Part shown: positions 1-11,564 of the stretch, piece by piece
Layout of the letters: every line of letters starts with the position of its first letter
Position numbering within the stretch: position 1 is the first letter of the stretch
From: Amaurobius ferox
Taxonomy: Eukaryota > Arthropoda > Arachnida > Araneae > Amaurobiidae
DNA length: 64,000 bases
Assembly (NCBI GenBank): GCA_951213105.1
Contig: OX578145.1
Location: 120,502,524-120,566,523 of the forward strand
Direction of reading: 5' to 3'
Translations under genes and position numbers: made by a program
The notes under the pieces: generated by a model
Databases searched by the model: none
What the model was told of the DNA's origin: nothing
Seen by the model: the letters and a program-made list of their open reading frames with translations, nothing else

Positions 1-472
1 CAATTTTAAACAGTAGGCCACGTGTTCACAGTTCAAAACATAAACACAATCGAACAAAACATTTTGTTCGATAAAAAAATGACATATTGAATAGTGTCCA
101 CAGAGCAAAATATTGTTTCAAAATAAAAAAAATTGCCATAGGATATGAATCATTTGTCTGATAAACGCATCCGTGCAAATGTTCGATGCAAGTGTTTTAA
201 AGAACAAATCAAATTACGCATCTTGACTACTAACATTTTCTTTCATTTTCTAATTTGTATCATGATACTTTTGTTCTGCCTGCTGGATGTGTCCAAACAG
301 CATTGAACATTTGTTCCAGAAACAGTTGGTTTCGAGCTGCGGACAGGCGGCCTAACAGGTATGTTTGATTTCAAGTATTTTGCGTGATTTAACAACCAAC
401 TCTCCGACTTTGAAAGAATTGGAATAAACAAACAGAATAGCTGAAATACTGCATGTAACTTACGGCGTGGTT
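1..472. other. AT-rich flank with a short perfect palindrome
   Basis: No gene is visible. At 49-72 the 11-bp arms ATCGAACAAAA and TTTTGTTCGAT form a perfect inverted repeat with a 2-bp spacer. The short open frame on the minus strand here has no coding character. Confidence 0.5.
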
Positions 473-667
473 GTGCTTACTTTTTAGCATATTGATAGTT
501 TTCAAAAGTGAGCAAAACCACAGATATGTTGCATCAATACTGGTTGAGGCGCAGAACAATAAAATTTAATGTGCTTGCTTTTTAGCACCATTGAAGTTTT
601 CAAAAGTAAACAAAGCCATAGAAATGTGGCATCAAACTGGTTGATGTGTGGAACAATAATGTTTAAA
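473..667. repeat. Two-copy tandem duplication, period about 98 bp
   Basis: Copy 1 (473-570) and copy 2 (571-667) both start GTGCTT(A/G)CTTTTTAGCA, continue through TTTTCAAAAGT and CTGGTTGA, and end in GAACAATAA. They differ by scattered substitutions, so the duplication is not recent. No gene is associated. Confidence 0.75.
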
Positions 668-2021
668 CAATTTGAGCTATAACATTTTTTTAAATTGTGA
701 TTATGCTCAGATATTTAATCCTAAAGGAAGGCGATTAATTTCGTGTGATTTTTTGTGATTTATCATCAATCTCTCTTACGTTTCAGACGGTCAGCGATAG
801 AAATTGTATTTCAACTTGACTATTTTCTGGTTATATTTTACTCCTTTGGGGTATTTCAGTTGTAGATTGTTCACTGAAATGCTAAATTGCGCTTTTACAA
901 GATGTTTTAATATATGCCTATTTCATCGAGTAAGGAGCAAGACAAGTTCCGGAATTGGTGCAAACGACTCTGCATGTCCTCTAACCGCGTAACTTTTAGA
1001 CGGATGCTGTCTTTATTGCTGAAGCGGGCTTTGTTCGTTAAATGTTCGTTTTAGACCACGAACATTTTTTCGGTCCTCTGCACACGTTAGTTCGTTCCTA
1101 TGGTTATTAGAATTGTCACACTTGCATTTTATTTAAGAAAATGGGTTGTGATTAAAGTTCTGATAGGGGGGTTCTGACAGTTAGGATACGAGGCGTTGAG
1201 AGTAATAAGGGTGGACTATCTGAAATAATATATTATTGAGTGTGTCTTTACTATATAAACAACTCATATTATGTAGGAATATACATGCTTAAAACGTAGT
1301 TAAAATTTCGTTTCGTAATGTTTCTGCAATGGTTTAGTGGCGAACTGAATCAACTGCGAGATTTGCATTGGCCAGTTTCAGGATTTCTAGTTTGGATACT
1401 GTCTACATCTTGCTATTTCAGAAAAGAGTCGTCAACAGATTTACTTTTAAAACAGTTGTCTACCGCTTTTTGGGTGTACGACGGGGAATTTTGAACGCTT
1501 TTCAATTTAGGGTGTCTGGGAGATTCCACGAAAACACACCAGCTAGGCGATTGATAGGTGTTGCAAAAGAAGAAATCTCTTAAAAGGAATGATCGTCTCA
1601 AAATTGCATGGACTGGAGTTATATAGTGCAGACGCCATTTAAGTTATAAGTCCGGCATGGTTAACCAGTGGGTCAGATGGCATAAATTTATGGTGGGACT
1701 TGTTAATTGTAAAATTTCCACCAATGTATTACAAAATGGTGAAAAACCTTCAGTATAAAACAGCACATAATACAAAATAAGGGTATTGATCGGTTTCGAA
1801 GGTAAAAGCAGCTCCCTTGGCCAGGACTACAATAAGGAACTAGTTTAATATTCTGGATTCAAGATATAGCAAGTATCACTGTGTTTGGAGAAAGTACGTT
1901 TTGTTGGGGGGTTGGGGGGGGGGCACATGGCAATTGAGTTTTGTTAGGAATGGTTAGGTCGGTTAATAATTTATTTAACGTTCTAACACTTATATGAAGA
2001 ATGTGTGTATAATAAAACTAG
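668..2021. other. No recognisable gene
   Basis: AT-rich sequence with short chance ORFs on both strands near 0.8-1.0 and 1.4-1.6 kb that overlap antisense and match nothing I know. A G-rich run lies near 1905-1922. I see nothing else supportable. Confidence 0.4.
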
Positions 2022-2162
2022 ACGATTACAATTGTTTCGAGGGTTTTATGAGCCGTCTTCCTCAGACCAAATACAGTGTGCTTTTAACAAGGCAGTTGCT
2101 TGTTAAAAGCACATTGTTCCTGAGAAATGGGACTCATAACGCTTTTGAAACAATCGTAGTTG
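2022..2162. other. Long imperfect hairpin (foldback), pre-miRNA-like
   Basis: The left arm (about 2022-2090) and right arm (about 2100-2162) are reverse complements with a few mismatches. The inner 14 bp, TGTGCTTTTAACAA against TTGTTAAAAGCACA, are perfect around a 9-base loop. The outer parts pair ATTGTTTC with GAAACAAT and TTATGAG with CTCATAA. The size and imperfect pairing suit either a microRNA-like precursor or a small foldback transposon. No flanking duplication is obvious. The fold is read directly; its role is inferred. Confidence 0.6.
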
Positions 2163-2930
2163 CCTATTTCTCATATCTGCTTTCTTCAAGGGAGTTATAT
2201 TCATCAAAATGTTATATTCTCAGAAGTATTGTTTTTTTTTCAGTGTACTAATTTATTGTAATCTGCATAAGTTTATAAAACATTTCCTGTCACATTTTTC
2301 GCTATCTAAGCTTTTGTTTGCAGAAATGTTAATATGCGAAAATATTGGAATGTACAATATTTATGTTATAAAACGTATTTTTTGTCATTTAAAATATATA
2401 GAAACCAGTATTAAGTTGTATACAGAAATTTCGATTTCTGTTTATCAAGTTTGGAAACAAATTTGGCGCAATATGGCTAACTTAGCGACTCTAGGTAAAT
2501 ATCGCCAAATTAGCGGATGGAAGATAATATTTTACATAATTTTGTACACTCCTTCATATAACATATAGGCTTAACATATTACAGGATTAACATATAGGCT
2601 TAGCATATAACAAGCTAACATAAATATTGATCAGGCAACGAAGACGAATTCCAGGTGTTGCTATATTGAAAGATTATTCCATTATTTACGATCAATTTAT
2701 CAGATTACAGAACAAGAAGGAAACAATAAATCTTTATTTAGCAATGCGCAGTGTACAACTAATCAATACTAGCTGTTAAAAGTTAAGCTCGAAAGAAAAA
2801 TATCTGATGTGGTCAGCAGATGACTTTCCCTATGAGCAACGTCGCGTGCATCTGCTAGTCTATAAATATTTGTCATAAGCTGCTGCTAATGCAGTTTATG
2901 AATTTTCCGATAATTTCATTGACAGAAATA
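2163..2930. other. AT-rich spacer with a repeat-family terminus
   Basis: No gene is supported. The plus-strand ORF at about 2209-2568 is AT-rich and unrecognised. From 2792, TCTGATGTGG and ACTTTCCCT mark a terminus of the hairpin-ended repeat family (family A) found throughout the window. Confidence 0.4.
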
Positions 2931-4110
2931 TTTTTACTTTCTTATACTATGTAATATATAGTATAGAGAAATTATTGTTTCCACAAAAATTTTCGAAATC
3001 GATATTTTGATGTCAATATATGTTTTAAGACTTGAACACGTTTTGACTATTTTTGGAGTGATGTCCGCCTGTCGGACTGATGTCTCTAGTGTTGATTTCT
3101 TTTGTACATAATAGTAGTCACAAATACTAATGGATTTTCACAAAATTTTATATCCGACTTTTATAATAAAAAATAAACTATATAGGATTTTTTTTAATTC
3201 GAGATAAAACTTCGAAATTTATTTGAAATTTTATATTTTTACTTTCCCTGCAAGACATGGAAATGTATAGGGAAAGTATTGGAATCATGCCGAAAATCGC
3301 AACTCGAGTTTTCGACGGATCTACACGTTTCGAAACCTCTAGAATATGAAAAAACTAATTTTAGCGTGACGTCTGTGTGTGTGTCTGTGTGTGTGTCTGT
3401 CTGTGTGTCTGTCTGTCTGTCTGTCTGTCTGTGCAATGTATGTATCCCTTCTAACTCAAGAACTAATGGACCGAATTTCATAAAATTTGGTAGGTAAGTC
3501 ACTTGGGTGTGACTCTGGTGCTGATTAGTTTTTAGTATGGTTCGAGATAAAAGAACCCATCTTTCTTTGCGAAATGGTTCGCAGAAATCGTCAAAATCTC
3601 AAATAAAAAACTACGTATGCTCAAATATATCTATTAAATGCTTGTTTTATACGTAATTTTTAACGAAGGAAAGAATAAGACCAACCTCATTACACTAGGA
3701 CTAGCCGTTCTCGAGATATATTAGTTTTTTCATATTTTCTCTACGCCACCTTTGAAATAAGTCCAGTTACCAAATGAGAACGAAAACTGAATTAAATTTA
3801 ATTAAGAGAACGTGAATATAAGTCTGCAGGGAAAGTCATGTGCTGCCCACATCAGACATTTTTAACATGGAAACAAATAACAAAGTCACATAATCATGCA
3901 TAAAATGGTTTATTTACGGCTCACTGATTGCGAGGTTTAATTGTTTCAATCACTGTTGTGAAAAATAGCCGAGATACAATTTTTTTGTTCGCGGCGTCTT
4001 TAGCCCCTCTTGGGGGGTCAAGTTGTCCCCAAGGGGCACATTGTCAAGTTTGGTATCAATAGAAATATTTTTGCAAGCCCCTTAAAGTGAAGTGTAACAC
4101 GCTATAGTTG
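2931..4110 (+). mobile_element. Family B dispersed repeat, interrupted by a family A copy
   Basis: The parts 2931-3237 and 3865-4110 align in order with 48088-48615. They share a hairpin start (TTTTACTTTC), a GTTTTAAGAC-like stretch, AATTTTATATTT, then CGGCGTCTTTAGCCCCTCTT and TTGGTATCAAT. The B sequence stops at AATTTTATATTT and resumes after the family A element, so A inserted into B. No protein is encoded. Confidence 0.7.
3238..3864 (+). mobile_element. Family A hairpin-ended repeat with TGTC microsatellite
   Basis: Starts TTTACTTTCCCTGCAAGACA, then GGGAAAGTATTGG, forming a terminal stem-loop. Next come a GAGTTTTCGACGG block, an internal (TG)n/(TCTG)n tract at 3371-3432, ACTAATGGACCGAATTTCAT, and the far terminus GGAAAGTCATGTGCTGCCCACATCAGA. 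The last is given here only as its key parts GGAAAGTCATG and CCCACATCAGA. The architecture resembles non-autonomous DINE/Helentron-type elements; that class is inferred. Confidence 0.75.
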
Positions 4111-4514
4111 TAATCATTTAGACCCACGGTACCAATTTTTCAATTTTTGTCTTTTAAAAACTAAGAAAAAAATAATAATCCTGGTATTAGAAAGTCTATC
4201 TAATTCTCTTTCACTATGAGTATGCTTTACTCCTGAGTTATCCACAACTATCTTTAAAGGTCCATCAGAAAAACCAAGCTTAGGGAGTTATTGAAAGATG
4301 TTTCAGTCTTATTTTAAATTCCTAAAAAATTGTCAGTTTCCATGTTATTTATACCTTACGAATGTTATTCGTTAACAACACAAACAGTTATCCTACTGCG
4401 ATCGTAGTAATGAAGTGAAAAGTTGATTTTTTTTTTTTAAATATTTTATTGAATACATCATGGCCGATGATTATATCTGTCTGTATCAACTTTTTAATGG
4501 CATTTTTAGCATAT
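4111..4514. repeat. Low-copy repeat block shared with 8.65-8.90 kb
   Basis: Around 4385-4425 the sequence has CTACTGCGATCGTAGTAATGA; the 8822-8865 stretch has a matching ATTGCAATCGCAGTAATAATGA-type block followed by GAAAAGT. Both lie next to family A copies, so they are probably the same host sequence carried in a duplication. No gene is seen. Confidence 0.4.
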
Positions 4515-5326
4515 TTTTTACTTTCACAGCAATACATGATAATGTATAGGGGAAAGTATTGTAATCGTGTCGAAAATCGCAATTAGAGTTTTCGACGGGA
4601 CTACACGTTTTGGAACCTCAGGAACACAAAACACTACTTTTATCATGACGTCTATGTGTGTATCTATGTGTCTGTGTGTGCAATGAATGTTTCCACTCTA
4701 ACTCAAAAACTAATGGTTCAAATTTCATAAAATTTTATAAGTCACTTGTATACGACCCTGGTGCTGATTAGATGTTGGTGCAATTCGGGATAAAAGAACC
4801 TGACTTTTTTTTTTTTTTGCAAAGTAGATCGTAAGAATCACATGTATCCACCCTAGCTGAAAAGCTAATTGACCAAATGTCACAAATTTTGGTAGATAAG
4901 GCACTTGTGGGATATCCTGGTGCTGATTAGATTTTGGTACGATTAAAAAAAAAGAAAAAGCCCCCCTTTTTTTTGTACGAAATGGCCAGCAAAAAATCGA
5001 CAAAAATTTAAAATAAAAGACTACGTGTGCTCAAATGTATTAATTAAATGCTTATTTTATACGCAATTTTTACGAGGGAAATAATAAGACCAAACCAATT
5101 ACTCTAGGACTAATATAGGTTGAGACATTTTAGGGTTTTCGCATTTTTGTTATGCCGCCTTTAAAAAAAATGTCCAGTTACCAAATAAAAACAAAAATTG
5201 AATTAAAAGTGCGAATTCAGTATTATTCTATGCAATTAAACTTAATTTAATGAATTATTAAAGAAATAAAGATAAAATGAATTTGAGTCTGTAGCGAAAG
5301 ACATGTGCTGTCCACATCAGATTTTT
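4515..5326 (+). mobile_element. Family A repeat copy
   Basis: Starts with a TTTTTTACTTTC hairpin at about 4516-4560 and ends TGTGCTGTCCACATCAGATT at about 5306-5325. It contains a short TGTG tract and several tandem-like blocks of the form CTAATTGACCAAAT followed by TGGTGCTGATTAGAT. These blocks recur in most family A copies, so the element has its own internal repeats. Confidence 0.75.
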
Positions 5327-5511
5327 GTACGTCTTAAAGATCTAAAATTCCGTACCCAGCTTAGTCCAGTGGAACATTTTAATCTATCAAAATTTGGTGG
5401 AAACCTGAAAAATAAAACCGACTTTTTTCTTTGAAATGGCTCTCGACAATTATCACTTCGCTTCTACAGAAATATATAATCCCATTGTTGTAAGATAGTT
5501 AAAATTCTTAT

Positions 5512-6209
5512 ATGGACAGCACATGACTATCCTTACAGACTCAAATGCATGTTCTGTTTTTTGTTGTTGTATATATCATTCAATAAAGTTTAATAACCCA
5601 AAATAACACTGATAATTATTTCAAAATTACACTAAATTTGCTGTTTAATTTCAATTTTTTTTTCATCGACGTGCTTTCAAAGGCGATGTGGCAAAAATGC
5701 TATAAAACTAAAATATCTCGAGAGCGATTAGTCCTATAGTTATACTTTGTGTTATTCTTAGTGTTATTCTTTGGTCGTTAAAAATTATGTGTAATATAAG
5801 CATTTAATGGATACATTTGAGCATATGTAATCTTTTATTTATTATTGTCGATTTTTTTCAGCCCTTTCGCTAAAAAGACAGGCTTTTTCTTTTCGAATCA
5901 TACCAAAATCTAGTCAACACCAAACTACTTCACAAATGATTTATCTACAAAATTTTGTGAAATTTGGCCAAATAGATTTTCAACTACAGTGGATACATTT
6001 TACCACAAAGGCAGATTCTTTTTCCTGAATCGTACCAAAATCTAATCAGTACTATGGTAACCTACAAGTAATTTAATGCTAAATCTTGTGAAATTTGGTC
6101 ACTCAGTTTTTTTTAATTGAATTGACAAATCACGTTATGAATAGTTTTTCAGATTTCAGGGTGCTCGAAACGTGTAGATCCGTTAAAAACTCGCACTGCA
6201 ATTAAACAA
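5512..6209 (-). mobile_element. Family A repeat copy, hairpin end missing
   Basis: Reverse orientation: starts GGACAGCACATGAC and ends with TCGAAACGTGTAGATCCGTT then ACTCGCACTGCAATT. The terminal ACTTTCC stem-loop is absent. The next reverse copy begins within two bases. Confidence 0.7.
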
Positions 6210-6210
6210 A

Positions 6211-7008
6211 TCTGATGTGGACAGCACAAGACTCTCCCTGCAGACACGTTCTCTTTATTTCTTCAATAATTAATTATAATGAGTTTAATTTCACAAAATA
6301 ACGCCCATATTTATTTAAAATGACATTGAATTGGACCTTTAATTCGATTTTCGTTCTCAGTTGGTAACTAGACTTTTTACAACGGTGGCGTAGCGATAAC
6401 GAGAAAAGTCTAAAATATCTCGAGAACGGTATAATGGGGTTGTTCTTATTCTTTTATCGTAAAAAATTACATATAAAACAAGTGTTTGATTAATATATTT
6501 GAGCATACATAGTTTTTTATTTTAAATTTTGACGATTTTTGAGGGCCATTTCGCAAAATCAAGGCAGGTTATTTTTTTCCGAATCGTACCAAAATCTAAT
6601 CAGCACCAGAGTGACCCACAAATTACTTATCTATCAAATTTCGTAAAATTTGATCAATTAGTTTTTCAGCTAGATTGGACACAGGCAATTTTTGCGGGCC
6701 ATTCCGCAAAAATTTGTTGTTTTTATCTCGAATCGTACTAAAAACTAATCAGCACCTGAGTCACATACCAGTGATATACCTACCAAATTTTATGAAATTC
6801 GGTCCATTAGTTTTTGAGTTAGAGTAGATAGATACATTGCATAGACATACACACAAACAAACATGCACACAGACGTCACATTAAAATTTGAGTTTTTGCA
6901 TTCCAGAGGTCCCAAAATGTGTAAATCCAGCGAAAACTCGAGTTGCGATTTTCGACATGATTCCATTACTTTTCCTATACATTACCATGTATTGCAGGAA
7001 AAGTAAAA
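6211..7008 (-). mobile_element. Family A repeat copy, full length
   Basis: Starts TCTGATGTGGACAGCACAAG and ends with the terminal stem-loop TTTCCTATACATTACC/ATGTATTGCAGGAAAAGTAAAA (given here in two parts). It contains an ACACACAAACAAACATG tract in place of the usual TGTC repeat. It abuts another reverse copy at its left end. Confidence 0.75.
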
Positions 7009-7136
7009 CAAATATTATTAAATGGATGAGAAAGTCGAGTTGAGCCACATTACAGTTAATTTATATCGCATTTCATTTGGTTTTTGGGTTTTTTCCCCTA
7101 CATTTTGCTTCTTAGTCTTGTAGTTTTAACTCCGTA

Positions 7137-7562
7137 CTTTTACTTTCTCTGTAATACATGGTAATGTATAAGGAAAGTATTGGAATCATACCGAAACTCA
7201 CAACTCGAGTTTTCGATTGATCTACATGTTTCGGAACCTCTAGATTACAAAAAAATCTATTTTTAACGTGACATCTGTGTACGTAATTTTTAACGATAGA
7301 AAGATATTAGACCAGCCCCATTACACTAGGATTAGCTGTTCTCCAGATATTTTAATTTTATCGCATTTTCGCTGCGCCACCTTTGAAAATAAGTCGTTAC
7401 AAAATGAGAAGGAAAATTGAATTACAAGTTCACATTCAGTGTCATTCTAAATAATTATGGGTGTTATTTTGTGCAATTAAATTCAATTTAATGAATTATT
7501 GAAGGAATAAAGAGAACGTTAATGTAAGTCTGCAGAGAAAATTATGTGCTGTCCACATCAGA
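7137..7562 (+). mobile_element. Family A repeat copy, internal deletion
   Basis: It has the hairpin terminus TTTTACTTTCTCTGTAATAC and the opposite terminus GTGCTGTCCACATCAGA, but is only about 425 bp. The centre from the microsatellite onward is missing: the sequence jumps from GTGACATCTGTGT straight to ACGTAATTTTTAACG. It is followed immediately by another copy in the same orientation. Confidence 0.7.
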
Positions 7563-8446
7563 TTTTTACTTTCCCTGCAATACATGGTAATGTATAAGGA
7601 AAGTATTGGAATCATGCCGAAAATCGCAACTAGAGTTTTCAACCGATCTACACGTTTTGGGATCTCTAGAATACGAAAAACTATTTTCAGCTGTGTGTGT
7701 GTCTATGTGTGTGTGCCTGTCTGTCTGTGCAATATATGTATCCACTTTAACTCGAAACTAATGAATCAAATCTTATAACATTTGGTAGGTCACTTGTGTG
7801 TGACCTTGGTGCTGATTAGTTTTTGGTGCGATTCGAAATAAAAGAACCCTCCTGTTTTTTGGGAAATGGCCCTGAAAAATTGCCTGGTGAAAAACTAATA
7901 GATCAAATTTTACAAAATTTGGCAAATACGTCACTTGTGGGTTACCTTGGTGCTGCTTAGATTTTGGTACGATTTGGAAATAAATAGCCTTTCTTTTTTT
8001 GCGAAATGGCCCGCATAAATCGTCAAAATCTAAAATAAAAAACTACGTATGATCAAATATATCAATTAAATGCTTGTTTTATACATAATTTTTAACGATG
8101 AAATATATAAGACCAACTCCATTACACTAGGATTACACTAGGATTAGCCCCGTCCAATTAGATATTCAAGTCCTCAGGATGAGTCGGACGGTCTGGGTCT
8201 TCTACACTAGGATTAGCCGTTCTCGAGATATTTTTGTTTTCCCGCATTTTCGCTACGCCACCTTTGAAAATAAGTCCAAGTTATCAAACGAGAACGAAAA
8301 TTGAATTAAAGTGCAAATTCAGTGTAATTTTAAATAATTATGGGTGTTATTTTGTGCAATTAAACTCAATATAGTGAATTTTGGAAAAAATAGGGATAAC
8401 GTGACAATGAGTCTGCAAGGAAATTCATGTATTGCTCATATCAGAT
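7563..8446 (+). mobile_element. Family A repeat copy carrying a tiny hairpin insertion
   Basis: A complete copy, from TTTTTACTTTCCCTGCAATA to TGCTCATATCAGATA. The right half is interrupted at 8150-8202 by a 53-bp hairpin element flanked by a 16-bp duplication of the repeat's own sequence. The repeat was therefore already in place when the tiny element arrived. Confidence 0.75.
8150..8202 (+). mobile_element. Tiny hairpin retroposon-like element, copy 1 (variant core)
   Basis: A 53-bp insertion. The 16-bp flanks TACACTAGGATTAGCC (8134-8149 and 8203-8218) are identical. The insert starts CCGTCCAA and ends GTCGGACGGTCTGGGTCTTC; CCGTCC pairs with GGACGG. An inner TCCTCAGGA foldback replaces the ACCTTTTTGGT foldback of the 45 and 61 kb copies. 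The flanking duplication is direct evidence of insertion. The retroposon class is inferred from its length and from the tailed copies. Confidence 0.75.
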
Positions 8447-9284
8447 ATTTAATATTCTGCTCTTAATTGTTTTTTTTTTGTTTATTTGGTCATTAGTCAC
8501 CAAATTCTTATTTTCGGTATTTTATATTGTATGATTGCCTTATTGGCAGTATTGTATGTACTTTTTGATGAACTATTTAATGTAGATCCTGTTATGGTTT
8601 TAAATATTAGAAATTCAATAAATTAAAATAACAGAAATTCTATAAATATTTTTGCCGATTATCCATTAGCTGCTCTAAATCCTGTGGTGGGCAGGACGTC
8701 AGGTTGAAAATAAAATAAAACATTAACTACCTTGAAAAAAGCAATGCGCTGAAAGCATTAGATATTAACCCCACTAAATTGTCTCATTTAAAGTCTGGAA
8801 GGCAAAAGTTCTTAATCACCAGAACGTTTTTCTATTGCAATCGCAGTAATAATGAGAAAAGTACCCCGTTTCACTTTTGAAACCAGATCATTAAATCTAT
8901 TTTAAGAAATGCAAGATTAAGACTTATTTAAGACTAGCTTCATTATACTGCTGTACAACGATGTCTTTTTGGAACTATGCACTGATCCCGCTTTAATTAG
9001 TTTACTCAAGGCGCATGTATTAGAAAGATATATGCTGCGGGGTTAATCAGCACATATTGAGCAGTGTAATTTTGAGCGGACTCATTATAAGAGAGCCATA
9101 CAAGCGTGTAAAATGAAAATTGTGCTCAAGGTTATTTTTTGCTGTTGCTGCATTGGATGCTGAGGTGTGTGTGGACAGTTTTGTAGCACAGATTTCGCAG
9201 CGTAAAGTATCTTGTGATTTAGAGGAAAAAACTAAATGACAAAAGCTTCATTCGTTGAGAGGTTACAAGTTTTAGACCGGGGTA
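8447..9284. other. No recognisable gene
   Basis: AT-rich spacer. It contains the 8.65-8.90 kb block shared with 4.1-4.5 kb. No coding frame, RNA gene or transposon terminus is recognised. Confidence 0.4.
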
Positions 9285-10103
9285 ATTATGTGGCGCAGAA
9301 AATCGGGGTAATTATAGGACACAGAAAATTATGGGACGCAGAAAATGGGGGTAATTATAGGACGCAGAAAATCAGGAAATTATGGGACGCAGAAAATGGG
9401 AGTAATTATGGGACGCAGAAAATCGGGGTAATTATAGGACGAAGAAAATTGGGTAATTATAGAACGCAGAAAATCGGGGTAATTATAGGACGTAGGAAAT
9501 GGGGGTTATTATGGGACGCAGAAAATCGGGGTAATTATAGGACGCAAAAATTGGGTAATTATAGGACGCAGAAAATGGAGTTAATTATAGGATGCAGAAA
9601 ATGGGGGGTAATTATTGGACGCAAAAAATCGGGGTAATTATAGGACGCAGAAAATTGGGTAATTATAGGACGCAGAAAATCGGGGTTATTATAGGACGCA
9701 GAAAATGGGGGTAATTATGGGTGGCAGAAAATCGGGTAATTGTAGAACGCAGAAAATCGGGGTAATTATAGGACGTAGAAAATGGGGGTTATTATGGGAC
9801 GCAGAAAATCGGGGTAATTATAGGACGCAAAAATTGGGTAATTATAGGACGCCGAAAATGGAGGTAATTATAGGATGCAGAAAATGGGGGGTAATTATTG
9901 GACGCAAAAAATCGGGGTAATTATAGGACGCAGAAAATTGGGTAATTATAGGACGCAGAAAATCGGGTAATTATAGGACGCAGAAAATCGGGTAATTATA
10001 GGACGCAGAAAATCGGAGTAATTGCAGGACGCAGAAAATGGGGGTAATTATGGGAGGCAGAAAATCGGGCAATTATAGGACGCAGAAAATCGGAGTAATT
10101 ATA
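9285..10103. repeat. Minisatellite, unit about 26 bp (GGGTAATTATAGGACGCAGA)
   Basis: About 30 units of GGGTAATTATAGGACGCAGA followed by AAATCG or close variants. A multi-unit block with the same run of variants (including GGACGTA(G)AAATGGGGG, TTGGGTAATTATAGGACGC, GGATGCAG and TTATTGGACGCAAAAAATC) occurs at about 9480-9680 and again at about 9770-9970. This shows a higher-order repeat of roughly 290 bp. ORFs across the array are repeat translations. Confidence 0.9.
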
Positions 10104-10381
10104 TGAAAATGGATTTTAACTACCACGAACAAAAAACTTTGGATGAAATCTTATCAGAGTATATTTGTAAGGTCTTCATATGTGTGCTGTTAAATTTCTG
10201 ACGTGCTATTTCTACATTCATCGTGGTAGAATTGAGGAGGTAAATCCAATGAGAACTCAAGACCTGTCCAAAATGTTCTCAAAGAATAGCAAAGTTTTTA
10301 AAAAATATCAAAGAACATCAAAGTTTTGGATAAACGTTCGTTACACATTTTTTAACATTTCAAATTTTCTATTAAACTATT

Positions 10382-11027
10382 TTTAGCGTGACTTCTGTCT
10401 GTGTGTCTGTCTGTGCAATGTATGTATCCACTCTAACTCGAAAAGTAATGGACCACATTTCATAAAATTTTATAGGTAAGTCACGTGTAGGTTACCCTGG
10501 TGTACTGATTAGATTTTGGGTCGATTCGGGATAAAAGAACCGGCCTTTTCCTACGAGATGGTCCGCAAAAATTGCATGTTTCTACTCTAGCTGAAAAAAT
10601 AATTCACCAAATTTAACAAAATTTAGTAGATAAGTCAGTTATGGGTTACCTTGGTGCTGATTCGATTTTGGTATGATTCGGAAAAAAAATATGCGTTTTT
10701 TTCTTTTACGAAATGGCCCGCGAAAATGCTTAAACTCTAAAATAAAAACTACATATGGTCATGTGTGTCAATTCAATGCTTGTTTTATACTTAAGTTTGA
10801 CAATGAAAAGAATAAGATTAAGCTCATTACTCTAGGACGAGCCGTTCTCGAGATATTTCAGATTTTTCAACGAAAATTGAATTAAAAGTGCAAATTCAGT
10901 GTCATTTTAAATAATTATGTTTATATTATATTTTATACAATTAAACTCTATTTAATGAATTATTAAAGATATAAAGTGAAAAGGAATTTGAGTCTGTAGT
11001 GAAAATCGTGTGCTGTTCACATTAGAT
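10382..11027 (+). mobile_element. Family A repeat copy, 5' truncated
   Basis: It begins at the internal TTTTTAGCGTGACTTCTG next to the microsatellite, so the stem-loop end and the first ~120 bp are missing. It ends GTGCTGTTCACATTAGATA. A 5'-truncated copy is informative about transposition mechanism. Confidence 0.7.
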
Positions 11028-11564
11028 ATTTTTTCTTACATATTTTTCTTGATTTTTATATACTAGTTAAAATAGAGTTTGCCGTATATTGTGTTTTCCC
11101 GCATTTAATAGTTTTGAACCAGTAAAACTGTTGTTCCACTATAATAAAATTGCGCAATTTCGTTAATTTATTTTCATTGTAATTCAGTTATTATGTTTTA
11201 TTTTATTTACAACGTTGTTAATATATACGGCATGCGAAACTTTGTATTTACTCATTTTGGTCCCTGATTTTATGTATCTCCGTATTAATTTATCACGCTT
11301 CGCTGCTCTAATAATGGGAATTACGGCTTCTGTTAAGGACCAGCATCACTATGTTGTTCTTTTCTGATTCATTTGCTGATCCCAATTTAATTAGTTTATT
11401 CTAGATGTATTCTCTAAAGGATGCATGTTCGAGGATTAATGCGTTTATAAAGTTATAAATCTTACGGACAATTCGATTATAAAGGAGCGATATAACGAGT
11501 GTAAATTAAAAACTAAAATTCTTTACTAGAAGTTTTCGCCACTTCAATAAATATTTAAACATTT
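11028..11564. other. No recognisable gene
   Basis: AT-rich spacer between a family A fragment and a long-inverted-repeat element. Nothing supportable is seen. Confidence 0.4.

Noticed and set aside
3239..3502. Thr/Asp/Gln-rich and Cys/Val-rich ORFs across the microsatellite (also 36133-36594 and 17357-17614)
   Set aside because: They are translations of TGTC/TG microsatellites within family A/A2 repeats, in both strands.
9236..9920. Two long plus-strand ORFs of repeated GNYRTQK residues
   Set aside because: They follow the 26-bp minisatellite unit and end with it. Repeat translation, not a protein.
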